Shown here: in pieces, positions 23,240 through 36,600 of the stretch
How the letters are laid out: each line of letters starts with the position of its first letter
Position numbering within the stretch: position 1 is the stretch's first letter
NCBI RefSeq assembly: GCF_000699445.3
Contig: NC_067195.1
Location: forward strand, 63,586,591-63,650,590
Length of the DNA stretch: 64,000 nt
Source of the DNA: Schistosoma haematobium
Lineage: Eukaryota > Platyhelminthes > Trematoda > Strigeidida > Schistosomatidae
Direction of reading: 5' to 3'
Translations under genes and position numbers: made by a program
Notes under the pieces: model-generated
What the model was told of the DNA's origin: nothing
Database searches by the model: none
The model's input: the letters and a program-made list of their open reading frames with translations, nothing else

Positions 23240-26200
23240 AAAAGTGATTGAGATTACAGTTCTTAATACTGTTACTATAGATACTTATATGGAGTCAAGT
23301 ATTATCCTCCTAGCAAACTGTACGTCGTCTATCCCACGTTCGTCTGTACGCCTGGAGGAAGAGACATTCAAATTTTTACGAGGCATGATTGGAAAATAAT
23401 TAGTAGCAAATGGATTTAAGAAAGTTTTGAAATAGAAACAGGGATGAAAAAATCAAGGTGGAGTGCTCAAGTTAGTTCGAAAATCAAGACCTGTGTTTGA
23501 AACAAGTGTGAGGGTATCGCAAGCAATAATGAAGACGACAAATGCAAAAGGGAGAAATGGCAGGAAGATCGTAGTAGAGGTGCATTACGTAAGTACATGT
23601 TTAGATATAAAACAGAACAAAACTGTGTACATTGTATACATTTAACCTAAAGATCACATGGAAAGATATGTTTTATACAAAAAAGTAATCTAGAACTACA
23701 GATACTCAGTATTAAATGTTCAAAATGGGTTGTGTATGTGGTACATATATTGACTGAAAACTAGCCTCAGTTAGAATTAGAAAATGCAGCGATATGTAGT
23801 CTTAAAGAGGATTAACACCGTCTACAATTAATATGATACCAAACAACCAAAGTATATGAAACTGTTTTTTAGGTAGAAGTACTGACCAAAAACTATAACA
23901 CACCGAAGTGAACAGGTAATCTCAGAAAGTGAGTTATAGCATACAAATACAATTTAAAGGATATTATATAGGGCAGTGTACAAAGTCTAGAGCATAAGTA
24001 CCAAATCATATATGGTTATACAATTTTAAGTGTTAAGATAGGGGTCCGAATTGAACCAACTAATCCAGAAAGTATGAGGGTTATGGCATCCAAACACAAC
24101 GTAAGTTGTAGTATGCACAATCTAAAATACAAATTATCATCATATAGGCTTATGAATGTTTTGGAAATAATAGATTAGGGTTCTGTCAGATAGTCAAGAC
24201 GGGTCTGTAATTATATGCACATGGTCATGTATGTTATGAATATATTTAACTGAGATCTTGACATACAGTATAAAATATACCGTTTATACGTGTGTGTTTC
24301 TGAACAGAGTTGCCTTTCGTAACTCCATGCGAATATAATCCGTCTTACTCTGGGAACAGGTTACAGACTTATCACATTCAATATCTATCCTAGTAATATG
24401 CCAGATTTTGAACTGCTCGATGCAGCAGTCTCCGATCTCCCGCTTTCAGGGAAAACTTTATCAGTTTCGAGGAAGCTGCATTGAAAAACCTTGGGGAGAC
24501 TCAATCAAAAAATCAAAATTACCCTGAAGTGAGGCTTTTTATTTATAATTTCAAGTTATTTTCGGGAAATCCCCAAAAGTTTTATGTTTTCGTCAATATT
24601 TCCCCAAAGTTTGTGGAAAACTACGAATTTTTATGACTTTAGGGAGACATCCTGTCTGTTCCACTACGAAATGTTAAGTATTGTTCACCGTTCATATCCA
24701 AGTACCTTGCTGATAGTCGGTTTCTCTGTTTTTCAGAATCTTTCTCTGACGGTACAGCTACGGAACGTCTGACATCTGGAACAAACTCGACATACGCGTT
24801 TTCTCAAGATCATAGTTCACACCAAGCGCTCTACAAGTCTATTTATAACAACCATAAACTTAAATGTTGCATTGCATGAACACATAGCACGACCAATATC
24901 CTAACACAATTATGCTCAGATTGGATCTGGCGTGTAACGTGAAAGCGATGTCACTTTGGAAAATATTTTGAAGATTACTCAGTATATCTGAAGGAACGAA
25001 CTGATATTCACTTTTATAGATTATATTTATTTAACAACAACATGACGAATAAAAGTCCCCAGCTTATTCTCTTGCATAGCCTCACTAGCTACACTCTTAG
25101 GTGCCGATGGCTTTGATTTAAATTAACGAGTGTAATACGACTGAAAGCCTGAGTATAAATTCTTGAGGAAAAGACCCTTCACTGAACTTCGTCTTTTTAA
25201 CTTTTAATTTCCATTTTGAACCGTATTATTCTATTGTTGTGGGGTAAATGCTGATTATGGAGCAGCGACTTATCGATCGGAATAATGACACATAAGACAC
25301 TCACGAACGGTCTAGAGTTTCGATTGGCCCTGCTTCCTTGTCTAGCCCAACCACTTGAGTCCAGAATACAAGTATCAGCCTCTGAGATATGAATCATTAC
25401 ATTTCAGACATACTCTGTTTATATACCAATCAAACAAACCACACCGTACCATAAAATAGAAAACAACATTTGTACAATATTTAATATGTGAAATAAATAC
25501 TGACCAATAGGAAGTGTATATTTAAAGTCCAAGGACACCATTAGACTTAACATGATAATTATTGGTATATTTTTCCGAATATCCTAACAGAGCATGGGAA
25601 AATCATACCACTCCAACATGGTGTTAGGTAGCCCGCTCGCGGAACTTCCTCATTTGTTCTTGTTTCATTTTCTTACCCCCTTTTCTCTTCCGAGATCTTG
25701 TTACCATATAGAGGGCATGCAGCAAATCATACGCGATAGCTGTGGAAGAAATTAAATTCTACGAGGTGAGATAACCTGCTAGAAAGGAAAAAGACATCCA
25801 TGGAGTGTCGTCGAATACCGAAGGAGTTGGTCGTCATTAATTGAAAGTCAAACACTGAATGTGTTAATTGTCAAGACAATAGAGCTCAAGTGTTCATTCA
25901 CTTCCTTATTTCGTATGGGGATTACATTTCCTGTTACTCCGTAATGAATGTCAAGAAGCGCTGTGTGTTTGAAAAGGTAACCCTGCTCTCCACTACACCT
26001 TACTAGAGTTCGAAGTAAAAACCTATTCAATACAAGTCTGGTTTCTTCTATTGGTTGTCACATTAGCTTTCTCCTAGAATCGACTTCCATTGGAATATCG
26101 GTTCGATCAAACTACCCAACATGAACATTTCAGTTCTGTATGCATTGTACGCATTTATTCTGCCTGAGATGTTCGCACATAAGGCCAAAAGGATGATTAA

Positions 26201-26825
26201 AAAAGTCCAAATCACATGCTTCTTCAACAGGCAATCCCAAAGAATATTACTGTCCAAAGAGTTTAAGGCTGCTCCTATGCCGGTATGAAAACAAAACAGT
26301 ATTTGACAATTTATTTGCTCCCTGACCGCTGGATTAAAATTATCTCACAATCGAAAATAAGGTGTATATAATTTTAAATGCCTAGTCAATAGTAAGATGT
26401 GCATGCATTCAGTGGGCACCAGTTGACTTGGTCAATAATTTAGTGTGAATGTAATTTAAATAATTAATGAACAGTTGGCTTAGCCAGATGTGGCCCATCA
26501 CAAGATCGATATAATTCTAGTTCTCAACGATAACTCTTGGGGCCAGCTCATGGTTTTTGTTTTGTTCACCACTAATCATGCTCGATACTAAACAATCGTG
26601 TTATACTGATGCATAATTTTCGGAATGCTATATTTTCTATAAATCTTGAATAATTAATCGATCATTGTGAAAAAGAACAATGTCAGTCCATCCACTTAGT
26701 TGCAGTACTAGATCATACCGGGTTAGTTTAGTCAATTATAAGGATGCCGCGGGTGTTCAGAGTTTAACAACGCATTTATAAGTAACACCTTTATAATCGA
26801 AGTATGTCAACCAAGTCAAATCAGA
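23240..26825. other. No gene recognised
   Basis: 3.6 kb of A/T-rich DNA without long frames. Small ORFs (60-66 codons) near 23463, 24584, 25197, 25848 and 26063 have no recognisable family and no splice context. Nothing repetitive was detected against the rest of the window. Confidence 0.5.
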
Positions 26826-26829
26826 ATTT

Positions 26830-27193
26830 GGAAGTGAAGAGGTTCGAAGATGTTGAAGATGCCATGGACATTTGGAGTTTGACAACGTTTTAACCAGTAG
26901 CACCTCCTAATATGAATCGTACCCACCAAGTGAAATCCAAAGACAGAAAAGAGGAGGTTCGAAGATATATATTTGATAAACTACCAATATATCGAGGATC
27001 GAAAGATCTTATCTGGCTATCGATTGTAGGGGATGTTGAGCATGTCGTTTCCAGTCGTGATCTGGTGCAGCTGCATGACCGAGCGCCCTCAGCTAGGTGA
27101 GTTCATTAAAACCAGTGTGGTCACCATCCAATGTTGAAGACTAACAGAGCTATTGATTTTGAGGTGTGTAGCACAGTACTCGTGATCTGGTGC
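26830..27193 (+). repeat. Dispersed repeat family A, copy 3, interrupted by an RTE insertion
   Basis: This copy reads + and is the reverse complement of copy 2. Its end segment is tandemly repeated: CGTGATCTGGTGC at 27057-27069 and again at 27181-27193, and AATGTTGAAGACT at 27130-27142 and, past the insertion, at about 28638-28650. The RTE at 27205-28579 split the second repeat, so the family resumes at 28591 and runs to about 28690. Confidence 0.8.
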
Positions 27194-27204
27194 GGATGCG
27201 AGAC
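27194..27204. repeat. Target-site duplication (left) of RTE-1 copy 2
   Basis: GGATGCGAGAC here is repeated exactly at 28580-28590 on the other side of the LINE. Joining the flanks restores a continuous repeat A sequence, so this is a genuine 11-bp target-site duplication. Confidence 0.9.
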
Positions 27205-28579
27205 TTACTTACTTACTTACACCTGTTACTCCTCGTGAAGGAGCATAGGTCGCTCACTAGCATTCTCCATCCAACCCTGTCCTGGGCAATCCTTTCCAGC
27301 TCCTTCCAGTTGTAATTCATCCTTTTCATATCTGCTTCTATTATCCGACGTAATGTGTTACTAGGCCTTCCTCTTTTCCGCTTCCCTTCAGGATTCCAAG
27401 TTAGAGCTTGCCTCGTGGTGCAGTTTGACGATTTGCGTAATGTATGTCCTATCCATTTCCATCGTCTTTTCCTAATTTCCTCTTCAGCTGGAAGTTGGTT
27501 TGTTCTCTCCCACACAAGGCTATTGCTGATGGTATCCGGCCAATGGATGTTGAGTATCTTGCGTAGACAGCTATTTATAAATACTTGTATTTTCTTGATT
27601 GTGGTTGTTGTAGTTCTCCAAGTTTCAGCTCCATACAGTAGAACTGCCTTGACGTTCGTATTGAAGATTGTGACTTTGATATTGGTTGAAAGTTGTTTTG
27701 AGTTCCAAATGTTCTTCAATTGTAGGAATGCGGCCCTTGCTTTGCCAATCCTCGCCTTTACGTCTGCAACTGAACCTCCATGTCTATCGACGATGCTTCC
27801 CAGATATGTGAAGGATTCTACATCTTCCAGAGTTTCGCCATCAAGGGTGATTGGATTGCCGTTCTCCGCTTTGAATTTGAAAACCTTGGTTTTCCCTTTG
27901 TGTATACTGAGGCCTACTGATGCAGAGACTGCTGCTACATTGGCTATCTTTATCTGAATCTGTTCACGTGTACGTGATAGGAGGGCTAGGTAATCTGCGA
28001 AGTCCAGATCGTCTAATTGGTTCTGAGCTGTCCATTGTATTCCGTGTTTTCCTTCAGATGTTGAGGTCTTCATAATCCAGTCGACCACCAGAAGAAAGAG
28101 GAAGGGAGAGAGTAAACAGCCTTGTCTGACTCCGGTCCTTACTTGTAATGCATCTGTCAGCTGTCCTCCATGCACTACTTTGCACTGTAGTCCGTCGTAT
28201 GAGTTCCGGATGATGTTGACAATCTTCTCAGGTACTCACTCCATAGTGTCGAAGAAGTTTCCATAATGTCCTCCTATCTACACTGTCGAATGCCTTTTCA
28301 TAATCAATGAAGTTGATGTATAGTGACGAGTTCCACTCAACTGATTGTTCGACGATGATACGCAGTGTTGCAATTTGGTCTGTGCACGACCGATCCTTTC
28401 GGAATCCAGCTTGTTGATCTCGAAGTTGGGCATCTACTGCATCCTTCATCCGGTTCAGCAACACTCTGTTGAAGACTTTCCCTGGTATTGACAGTAGTGT
28501 AATGCCTCTGTAGTTTTCACATTTGCTCAGATCTCCTTTCTTTGGAATCTTGATGAGGTGTCCTTCTTTCCAGTCCATT
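27205..28579 (-). pseudogene. RTE-clade LINE (RTE-1), copy 2, 5'-truncated, with target-site duplication
   Basis: Minus-strand coding runs from about 28579 (GHLIKIPKKGDLSKC) through AGFRKDRSCTDQI, motif [28 protein letters not shown], the catalytic-box region (FADYLALL, where FADD is expected: Asp to Tyr) and YGAETW to [13 protein letters not shown]. An AAGT tail lies at 27203-27220. A GAGT tandem duplication at about 28228-28240 shifts the frame after LLRHYGV; the frame resumes in 27213-28175. The lost second aspartate of the catalytic box and the frameshift each abolish RT activity. Endonuclease is missing. The copy is bounded by the 11-bp duplication GGATGCGAGAC, the normal product of target-primed insertion. 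Confidence 0.93.
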
Positions 28580-28590
28580 GGATGCGAGAC
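28580..28590. repeat. Target-site duplication (right) of RTE-1 copy 2
   Basis: An exact repeat of 27194-27204. It lies directly at the truncated 5' end of the LINE. Confidence 0.9.
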
Positions 28591-28690
28591 CAAACACAAT
28601 AATCCAGGTGAGTTCAGTGAAATCAATGAGGTCGGTATCAAATGTTGAAGACTTAAAGGACTATTAATTTTGGGGATTTATCTACCCCTA
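28591..28690 (+). repeat. Repeat family A, continuation of copy 3 after the RTE insertion
   Basis: CAGGTGAGTTCAGTGAAATC and the ATGTTGAAGACTTAAAGGA block continue the family A sequence begun before the LINE. AATTTTGGGGATTTATCTAC is the reverse complement of the block seen at 5315-5335. Confidence 0.75.
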
Positions 28691-29039
28691 CAAATAAGAA
28701 GAGAATGGAAGAGATGAGTGTCACATGTGAGCAATGGAATTCAAAAAGCTGTGAAAAAATTGTCGGATGTCTAGGTAGTATTAGAAGTCTGGAATAAAGT
28801 GCATAAACCTGGTTATGTATCCTGTGTCTTCCGATTTAAATATATATTTAAGGAAGAATATATACCTCTTACAGATATTAGAATTGCCACATGAAATCAT
28901 AAACATAAGTTACACTCATTTCAGAACATATCACTTGAAAGAATCCACTGGATTTATTTTTGGAATAAGCAGCGTTTTTATGTGTTGAATTCCTGGTAGT
29001 GGTTTGGATATTGAACGAGCGTTTATCTTTCAGCGGGAA

Positions 29040-31019
29040 ATGTTATGTGGTCGATCATCGGATGTTCCTGAAACAAAAGAGGGTATCTTGGGTATGTTAG
29101 TAGTTTTGTGTCATTACTTACGTCTAACATAGACAAAAATGATGTTGTTAAAGGCAGTGCAATGGATGAGACTGGACAGCGCGATTGGGACGAAAAATCC
29201 AGGATCCAGGATGAAGACGAACTGTTAGGTAGATCAGATGAAAATCACGACTTGTCATATGAAACCCATTCTAACGAAACCGGTAGCTTTAGTGAGTTCC
29301 ACACTGCAGTTGAAGGCTTTAACGATTCGGAAGAGGGGAGTGGTGACTTTTCCATCAACACGAAAAAAAGCAATTTCGTCAAAATCTCTACCGTTACATC
29401 AGAGGATGTCGATCCTTTTGAGGATGTCACTGCTGCTACTAATGAAATAACCGACAGAAAAACAATTTCACCGATTGAATGGGACAGAGTTTCTGATGAC
29501 GAAAGCGAGAACAGAGACGAACTTCATGCCGACGTCCCAGGTGATGAGTTTTCTAAAGAGGAAGAAGCCCAAAACTCAGTTCGGTTTTCTGGTGTCAGAG
29601 CTCATACCTGCACAAGTGAGAGAGGAAATCACATTGATTCGCGTCTTTTCCGTTCTACAAAGTATTTTCTTATCAAGAGCAATAATTTTGAGAATATCGA
29701 AATAGCGAAGTCTCGGAATGTATGGGCTACGACAAAGGGCAATGAGACAAGACTGAATAAAGCATTTTTTGACTACAACAATGTTTTGCTCATATTTTCT
29801 GTGCGTGAGAGTGGTAGATTTCAAGGATTTGCGCGCATTATCGCATCGTCAGACCCTCGGATCAAGGTTGACTGGGTGTTATCTTCACGTATGAGTACTG
29901 GTCTCCTGAGTAATCCTTTTCGAATTAAATGGATATCCAAGTTTGTTGTTCATTTCAGTTGTTTTGATTGCTAGGTCTGACCTCCCTTTCACAAAGACTG
30001 GGCATCTCTTGAATGCATGGAATGAAGACAAACCTGTGAAAATCGGGAGAGATGGTCAGGTGAGTATATTGAATATCAACTCATTGCATTTCAGGAAATC
30101 GAACCTACATGTGGCGAGGCACTATGCCGGTGTTTCGGTAAAGATGAACTTGGGGAAGAACAGAAACAGCCGAACACAGTTCAAGCTATTGGCGAAAGAA
30201 TCAGTCGTAGAAACGCATTTGAGAGACTTGGAAAAATCGTTGGTCGCCATGGTCAAACGAGTCATAATGGTTCTCGTGTTGTTGGGTTGAGCAATCAAGA
30301 CAACACTGGACTGTTGGGGGATGCTACTGGGACAAACCAACGATATATGGCATCTACTGAACGAAGGAGCTTGATGAATTACCCTTCTATAACACCTTTG
30401 ATCAACAACGATGGTTCGCGGCTAACCTCAACGGGAACTACACCACTATTGCAAGTAAACGCAGCTGCCGCTGCAATGGCAGCAGCTGCAGCTATGGCTG
30501 CAATCAAATCATCTGGACCACAGTCAATAGGTGCTTTTGCCCGAAGTGGAGCGAACACTCTCAATCCCACAATGAACTCCAGACTGCCCATACAACCACC
30601 TAATTTCCCTAACATATTCTCAACCTTCCCAAATTCGGGCGGTTCTTTCTCACGTTTGAATGTATCTAGTTCCTCTAACGCAACCCTGCTTCCGTTTTTA
30701 CAACAACAGCAACTTCGTATATCTGGATCAGCGGCGAATGCCGCCGCAGGTGCTGTTCTTTCACAAGCAATACAACAAGCTCGTAGCCTATCCAATCCTA
30801 ATGTGATAAGTCGACCAGGAATACCACTCAATCCTGTGGCAAACAGTGTGCCTGTAAAGTCTCATGCCGAAAGAAGTCGTTCGCGTTCTGCTAGCGACAG
30901 CACAGCTTACAGTTATGCTCGTGAACGTAATCCAAGGCATCGGAGAACTGACGGTTATGTAGAAGAAGAGTCTTCACGATTTGAAACAATTCGACGGAAG
31001 TCACATTCCCCGAGGTTAG
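29040..31019 (+). CDS. YTHDC1: YTHDC1-type m6A reader, 5' exons (YTH domain)
   Basis: The product is a homologue of YTHDC1, a nuclear protein that binds N6-methyladenosine in RNA and affects splicing and export. Inferred exons are 29040-29082, 29133-29940, 29975-30059 and 30095-31019, joined by introns of 50, 34 and 35 nt. All junctions are GT-AG and keep phase. The N-terminus is acidic (Glu/Asp/Ser-rich). The YTH domain starts at [16 protein letters not shown] and continues through [31 protein letters not shown], then (next exon) [11 protein letters not shown] and [13 protein letters not shown], into EIEPTCG. The two cage tryptophans are in VW and DW. After the domain come an alanine-rich run and a Ser/Arg-rich tail. 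The start ATG at 29040 is uncertain; 29162 or an upstream exon are alternatives. The donor at 31019 is chosen because it restores phase with 39894; the stronger-looking 31014 donor does not. Confidence 0.9.
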
Positions 31020-31920
31020 GTGTTATTGAACAGTGGACACAAGAATCAAAAATTTGTGCTAATTTATATATTATTTATATATGGACTGTTTCACATCTAG
31101 TTAACCACATTGTTTTATCGTGCTTTACGTGAACTGTTGAATTTTTTCATTTTTGATGCTAGCAACTTGCTTGTACCATGGCCACATGTGGCTTCCATGA
31201 ACAATTAACATTAGATTTCATATTTTTGAATGTCCGGTTACTAACATAGTTATGATAGTAGGCACGTAAAGAACTAAAAATCTTCAGAGGTTCTTGTGTA
31301 CATCAAATATGCCCATTTTGTAAGTGAAATTTGGCTTAAGTTTGCTTGTGTTGAGGTTTTGTTAGTCTTCATTTCCTGAAGTGAAGTTAATGTTTGGTGG
31401 CATATGATTTAATCCATTTCTTTTTAGGAATAATACAGGTAAACGATGTTTGTGGGTATTTAATTCCCTGTTTTCACGTATTTTGCATTAACATTTGTTT
31501 TCATTTTCAATAATGTGTCTTCGCTCACATGGGAACTCTTGGTTTGGTTTCTATCGTCAAGGAGGCGTGAAATAACATCAAGGCATGGAAATTATGAAAG
31601 TGAGTCAAAATATTTCTGTTGTTTCTAGCTTTCTGGTTCGTGCATATTTCGTCCGTGAATCGCTTAGTGTCGAAGTATATTCGTCGAGTAACGCCCTGTG
31701 TAATGTGACTCATACATAAACACTGGTGAACTATTATTTCAAACATCGGTAAAAGTTTTTCATAGCGTGCACAGTCATAATTACGTCATCAGTTGACTGA
31801 ATATCATGTAAAATGATTTTCCACTGATTGGATCTATGTAACTCCGATTATGTATTTGTAAGCCATCGAACCTCGTGTTCAAATAACCCATCGCTGATCA
31901 ATTAATAGTGCTAATTGATT

Positions 31921-33505
31921 GATAAGTGCGTACAAGAAAGGACAAAAGTCCTCTTGTGACAATCACAGAGGAATCAGTTTGACTAATATAGTGTCTGAAA
32001 TATTAGCTTCAATAATACTTCGACGCCTAACCAAAGCTCGTGAAGAGCAGACTAGAGAAAATCAGTCTGGTTTTCGACCTGGACGTGGTTGTATAGATCA
32101 AATATTCACATTACGTCAGGTTCTAGAACACGTTCAGACGCCCCACAATGGTAGTATTTATCGACCTTAAGGCGGCATTTGTTGATCGTAAGGTTCTATG
32201 GCAGTGTTTGTCACTGAAAGGAGTACCAAAGAAGTACATTAACCTTATAAAGGCTCTCTACTCGAACACAACTGGTAGAGTGAGAGCTTATGGCGAACTA
32301 TCATCAGAATTGATTACCTCAAGTGGTGTTCGTCAGGGCTGTCCACTCTCTCCATTCTTGTTCAACTTTGTCGTTGACATGCTTTTAGAGATAACACTCC
32401 TCATCTAAATTTCCAGGGGTTGAACTTCTACCGGGAGGTTCACTTGTTGACTTAGAATATGCTGATGACATAGTTTTATTTGGTGAAGACGCTGACAAAA
32501 TGCAGAGTCTTCTGACCACTCTAAGCAACAATGCAGGCATGTTCTGCATGCGATTCTCCCCCTCGAAATGCAAAATGTTGCTTCAGGATTGGGTTTCATT
32601 GACACCCGAACTAATGATAAGGAGTGAAGTAATTGATCATGTCGATCGCTTCACTTATCTTGGAAGTCTCATCAGCCCTTGTGGTCTGGTGTGTGACGAA
32701 ATCTCAGCACGGATACAGAAGGCTCGACTAGCTTTTACCAACTTGCGTCATTTATGGCGTAGGCGAGATATCCGTCTATCAACCAAAGGACGGATTTACT
32801 GCGCAGCAGTGAGACATGGCCGGTAAGAGTAGAGGATATTCGTAGGTTACTAGTATTTGATCATATGTGTCTTCGGAACATTGCTCGTATATCCTGGGAC
32901 CATCGAGTAAGTAACACAGTTGTTAGGAAACGGGTACTAGGTAAGGATGGCAAATCAATTGATGACGTAGTGTAACCTCATCAGTTGAGATGGCTGGGAC
33001 ACGTGTTACGTATGCCCAACTACCGACTGCCTCTACGTGCGATGTTCAGTGGTATAGGAGTAGGTTGGAAGAAAGCAAGGGGCGGCCAGACCAAAACATG
33101 GCACAAGTCCATGAAGTCACTGACAAGTGGTCTGAGTCATGTCGGTAGGTGTAGACTACCTGGTTGGGGACCGCGAGACGAAAGCAACCGTTGGTTAGAG
33201 ACCCTGAATGACATGGCTCAAAATCGTTTGCAATGGCGCAGGTGCATACAATCTTTGTGTTCTCCCAAATTTTGATCTCCTTATTCCTCCTTGTCTCTTT
33301 TTTTCTCCTCTCAAATTTATTTCACTGTATTATACTCTTTAAGTAACATCTCCAAACACTAATCTTCCCGATTACTGCTTACACTCTTATTACCTCTACC
33401 ACTACGAGATTTGAATCGACCACTGCATCTCTATGCTGATGTGGTGTGGTAGCTCGAACTGATGTACGTACGTTCGAAGTTTTACGTTGTTACTGATTGA
33501 TTGAC
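31921..33505 (+). pseudogene. RTE-like LINE (family RTE-2), degraded copy in the YTHDC1 intron
   Basis: RT pieces in shifting frames match the intact copy at 57.9-59.8 kb. They are CDNHRGISLTN, AGFRP-type QSGFRPGRGCIDQI, motif A FIDLKAAFVDRK, SGVRQGCPLSPFLFNF, the catalytic YADDIVLFGED, FTYLGSLISP, LRHLWRRRDIRLS, RWLGHVLRMP and GGQTKTWHKS, ending in WRRCIQSL. Frameshifts near 32155 and 32405, a deletion after CAAVR (near 32815) and a TAG... TAA-type break near 32972 disable it. It starts abruptly at the KKGQKSSC block, so it is 5'-truncated. The 3' end is a TGAT/TGAC-type tetranucleotide tail at about 33492-33505, comparable to the GACT tail of the 57-60 kb copies. Confidence 0.9.
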
Positions 33506-33616
33506 AAGAAAATCTGCTAGTAAGTTACTTCCACTGACAACCCATAGATGTCTGGTAATCAAAACGAGAAACATGTTAATCGAGCGCTTATTAATGTTTT
33601 GTTTTGTATTCTTATA

Positions 33617-36600
33617 CATACGCCTGTTACTCCTCGTGGAGGAGCATATGTCGCCCACCAGCACTCGCCATCCAACCCTGTCCTGAGCGATCCTTTCCAG
33701 CTCCTTCCAGTTGTTATTCATCCTTTGCATGTCTGCTTCCAATTCTCGACACAGTATGTTTTTTGGCCTTCCTCTTTTCCGCTTCCCTTCGGGATTCCAA
33801 GTTAGGGCTTGCCTCGCGATGCAGTTTGATGATTTGCGTAATATATGTCCTATCCATTTCCATCGTCTTTTCCTAATTTCTTCAGCTGGAAGCTGGTTTG
33901 TTCTCTCCCAGAGAGGGCTGTTGCTGATGGCATCAGGCCAGCGGACACTGTCTTACGTAGACAATTGTTTATGAATACTTGTACCTTCTTGATGGTGGTT
34001 GTTGTAGTTCTCCAAGTTTCAGCTCCGTACAGTAGAACTGCCTTGACGTTCGTATTGAAGATTCTGACTATGATATTGGTTGACAGTTGTCTTGAGTTCC
34101 ATATGTTCTTCAATTGTAAGAATGCGACCCTTGCTTTGCCAATCCTCCCCTTTACGTCTGCATCTGATCCTCCTTGTTCATCGATAATGCTTCCCAGGTA
34201 TATGAAGGATTCTACATCTTTCATAGTTTCGCCATCAAGTGTGACTGGGTTGGTATTCTCCGTGTTATAGTTGAGGATGTTGCTTTCTCCCTTGTGTATG
34301 TTGAGGCCTACTGATACAGAGACTGCTGCTACACTGGTTGTCGTGTGTATGGGGTAGGAGGGCTAGGTAATCTGTGGAAGTCCAAATCGTCTAATTGGTT
34401 CTGATCTGTCCATTGTATTCCGTGTTTTCCCTCAGATGTCGAGGTCTTCATAATCCAGTCGACCACTAGAAGAAAGGAAGGATAAGAGTAGACAGCCTTG
34501 TCTGACTCCGATCCTTACTTACAATGCATCTGTCAGCTGTCCTCCATGCACTACTTTGCACTGTAGTCCGTCGTATAAGTTCCGGATGATGTTGACAATC
34601 TTCTCAGGTACTCACTCCATAGTGTCGAAGAAGTTTCCATAATGTTCTCCTATCTACACTGTCAAACGCCTTTTCATAATCAATGAAGTTGATGTACAGT
34701 GACGAGCTCCACTCAACTGATTGTTCGACGATGATACGCAGTGTCGCAATTTGGTCTGTGCACGACCGATCCTTACGGAATCTAGCCTGTTGATCTCGAA
34801 GTTGGACGTCTACTGCATCTTTCATCCGGTTCAGCAACACTGTTAAAGACTTCTCTTGGTACTGACAGTAATGCGATGCCTCTGTAGTTTTCACTTGTTC
34901 CTCCTCCCAAATCTTCTTGAATATAAGGTGAAGCATGTTTGTAGTTACTTCGATGTCTGACTTCAGTGCTTCAGCTGGTATATTGTCAGGTCCTGCTGCT
35001 TTCCAGTTCTTGATTTGTCTGATGGCCATCCCGATTTCTCTGGTCGTTGGTAGAGTGACATCTATAGAAAGGTCTGTGTGTGCTGGTTCGATGTCCAAGG
35101 GTTTCAGTGGAGCTGGTCTATTCAAGAGTTCCTCTGTTCTTGAATATCAGTGGTTGGCCTGCGTTTTTTGTCTTTGACCGGTCTCTCTATATTACTATAT
35201 TTGCCTGCTACTTTCTTCGTTGTATCGTAAAGCTGTTTCATATTTCCTTCTGTTGCGGCTTTTTCCACCATGTTGCTAGTTCTTCCACGTATTTCTGCTT
35301 GTCGGCTTTAATGCTCTTCTTCACTTGCTTGTTTACTTCTATGTACTCACTTTGTGCTTGAATATTCTCTGCTCGTGTTCGGCTGTTGCTAATTGCTGTC
35401 TTCTTGTTCTTCCTTTCCTTGATCTTGTCCAGTGTTTCTATAGAATTCCATTCTTTATGATGATGCTTCATGCGACCCAGAACATCCTGACACGTTGAAG
35501 TTAATGCTTCTTTGATACCTTTCCAGTCGTCCTCCATAAGTTTCTTCTTCCTTCAGTAGGTTCTGTAAGGTTTTGAACCTGTTGTTGAGAGTTATTTTGA
35601 ATTGGTTGAGTTTGTTAGTATTTCGAAGGAAGGCTGTATTGAACCTTTGTAATGCTGTTCTCCAGTTGTCCAGTGTTTCTCTATCTTCAGTTTTAAATTG
35701 GCCACAACTAGGTGATAATCTGAGGCCGTGCCAGCTCCTCTCCTGGTTCTCACATCTTCCATTGTCCTTCGGAATATTTTATTGATGCATACATGATCTA
35801 TCTGGTTCTCTGTGGTGTGGTCCGGTTAGATTCATGTAACTTGGTGCATATGTTTGTGTGGAGATATTGTGCCGCCTGTAACCAATTTGTTGAATGCACA
35901 TAGATTTGCAAATCTTTCCCCAGTTTCGTTTCTCTCTCATAGTCCATGTCGTCCCATGATATTTTCATACCCGGTGCTGTCTATTCCAACTTTGATTGAT
36001 TGATTGATTGCAGCCACTCATAGAATTGATCTTTATTGTCGTCGTTGCTATCATTGGTGGGTGCATAACACTGGATAACATTCACTGTAATTCCCTCCTT
36101 CTTTGTTTTGAATGATGCTTTGATGATTCTGGATCCGTGAGATTTTCATCGTACAAGTGCCTTTCGTGCTACTTTGGACAGCATTAGAGCAACTCCCTGA
36201 GTGTGTGTGGAGCATTTTCCTCTTCGTGACCGGAGTATGTCAGCAACTCTCCCGTATTTAGCCTTTGTTGTCCAGCTTGGGTCCTATGGGTTTCGCTAAT
36301 TCCCAGTGCTGCCAATTTGTATCTCCTCATTTCCGTTGCTATTTGGCTGGTCTTTCCGGTCTCCCACATTGTCCGGACGTTCCATGTACCTATAAAAATT
36401 GTTGCTCTAGTCCTTAGAAAGGGCGTCGGCCTCGTGACTTCCGAAAAAATTCGGCTTTCACCATGAGGCGTTATAGTTCTACTAAATGAAGACCTTCTAA
36501 CTCCCAGGACAGAGTTTAAATGGTTTGAATTAATTTTTCTGGTTAGCGTTTTACTTGGCGAGTTAGTTTTCTAGGGGATGGGGTCGCTAACCCCATGCCC

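Noticed and set aside
27355..27957. 200-codon plus-strand ORF
   Set aside because: It is the antisense shadow of the RTE-1 RT coding sequence on the minus strand. The same holds for plus-strand ORFs at 33845-34270 and 45540-45965 and the minus-strand ORF at 8801-9442.
29490..29505. CTGATGACGAAAGC as a second hammerhead core
   Set aside because: CTGATGA and GAAA boxes are adjacent with no stem II between them, and it lies within the YTHDC1 coding exon.
30379..30831. 150-codon minus-strand ORF
   Set aside because: Antisense to the alanine-rich and RS-rich part of the YTHDC1-type exon; composition explains the open frame.
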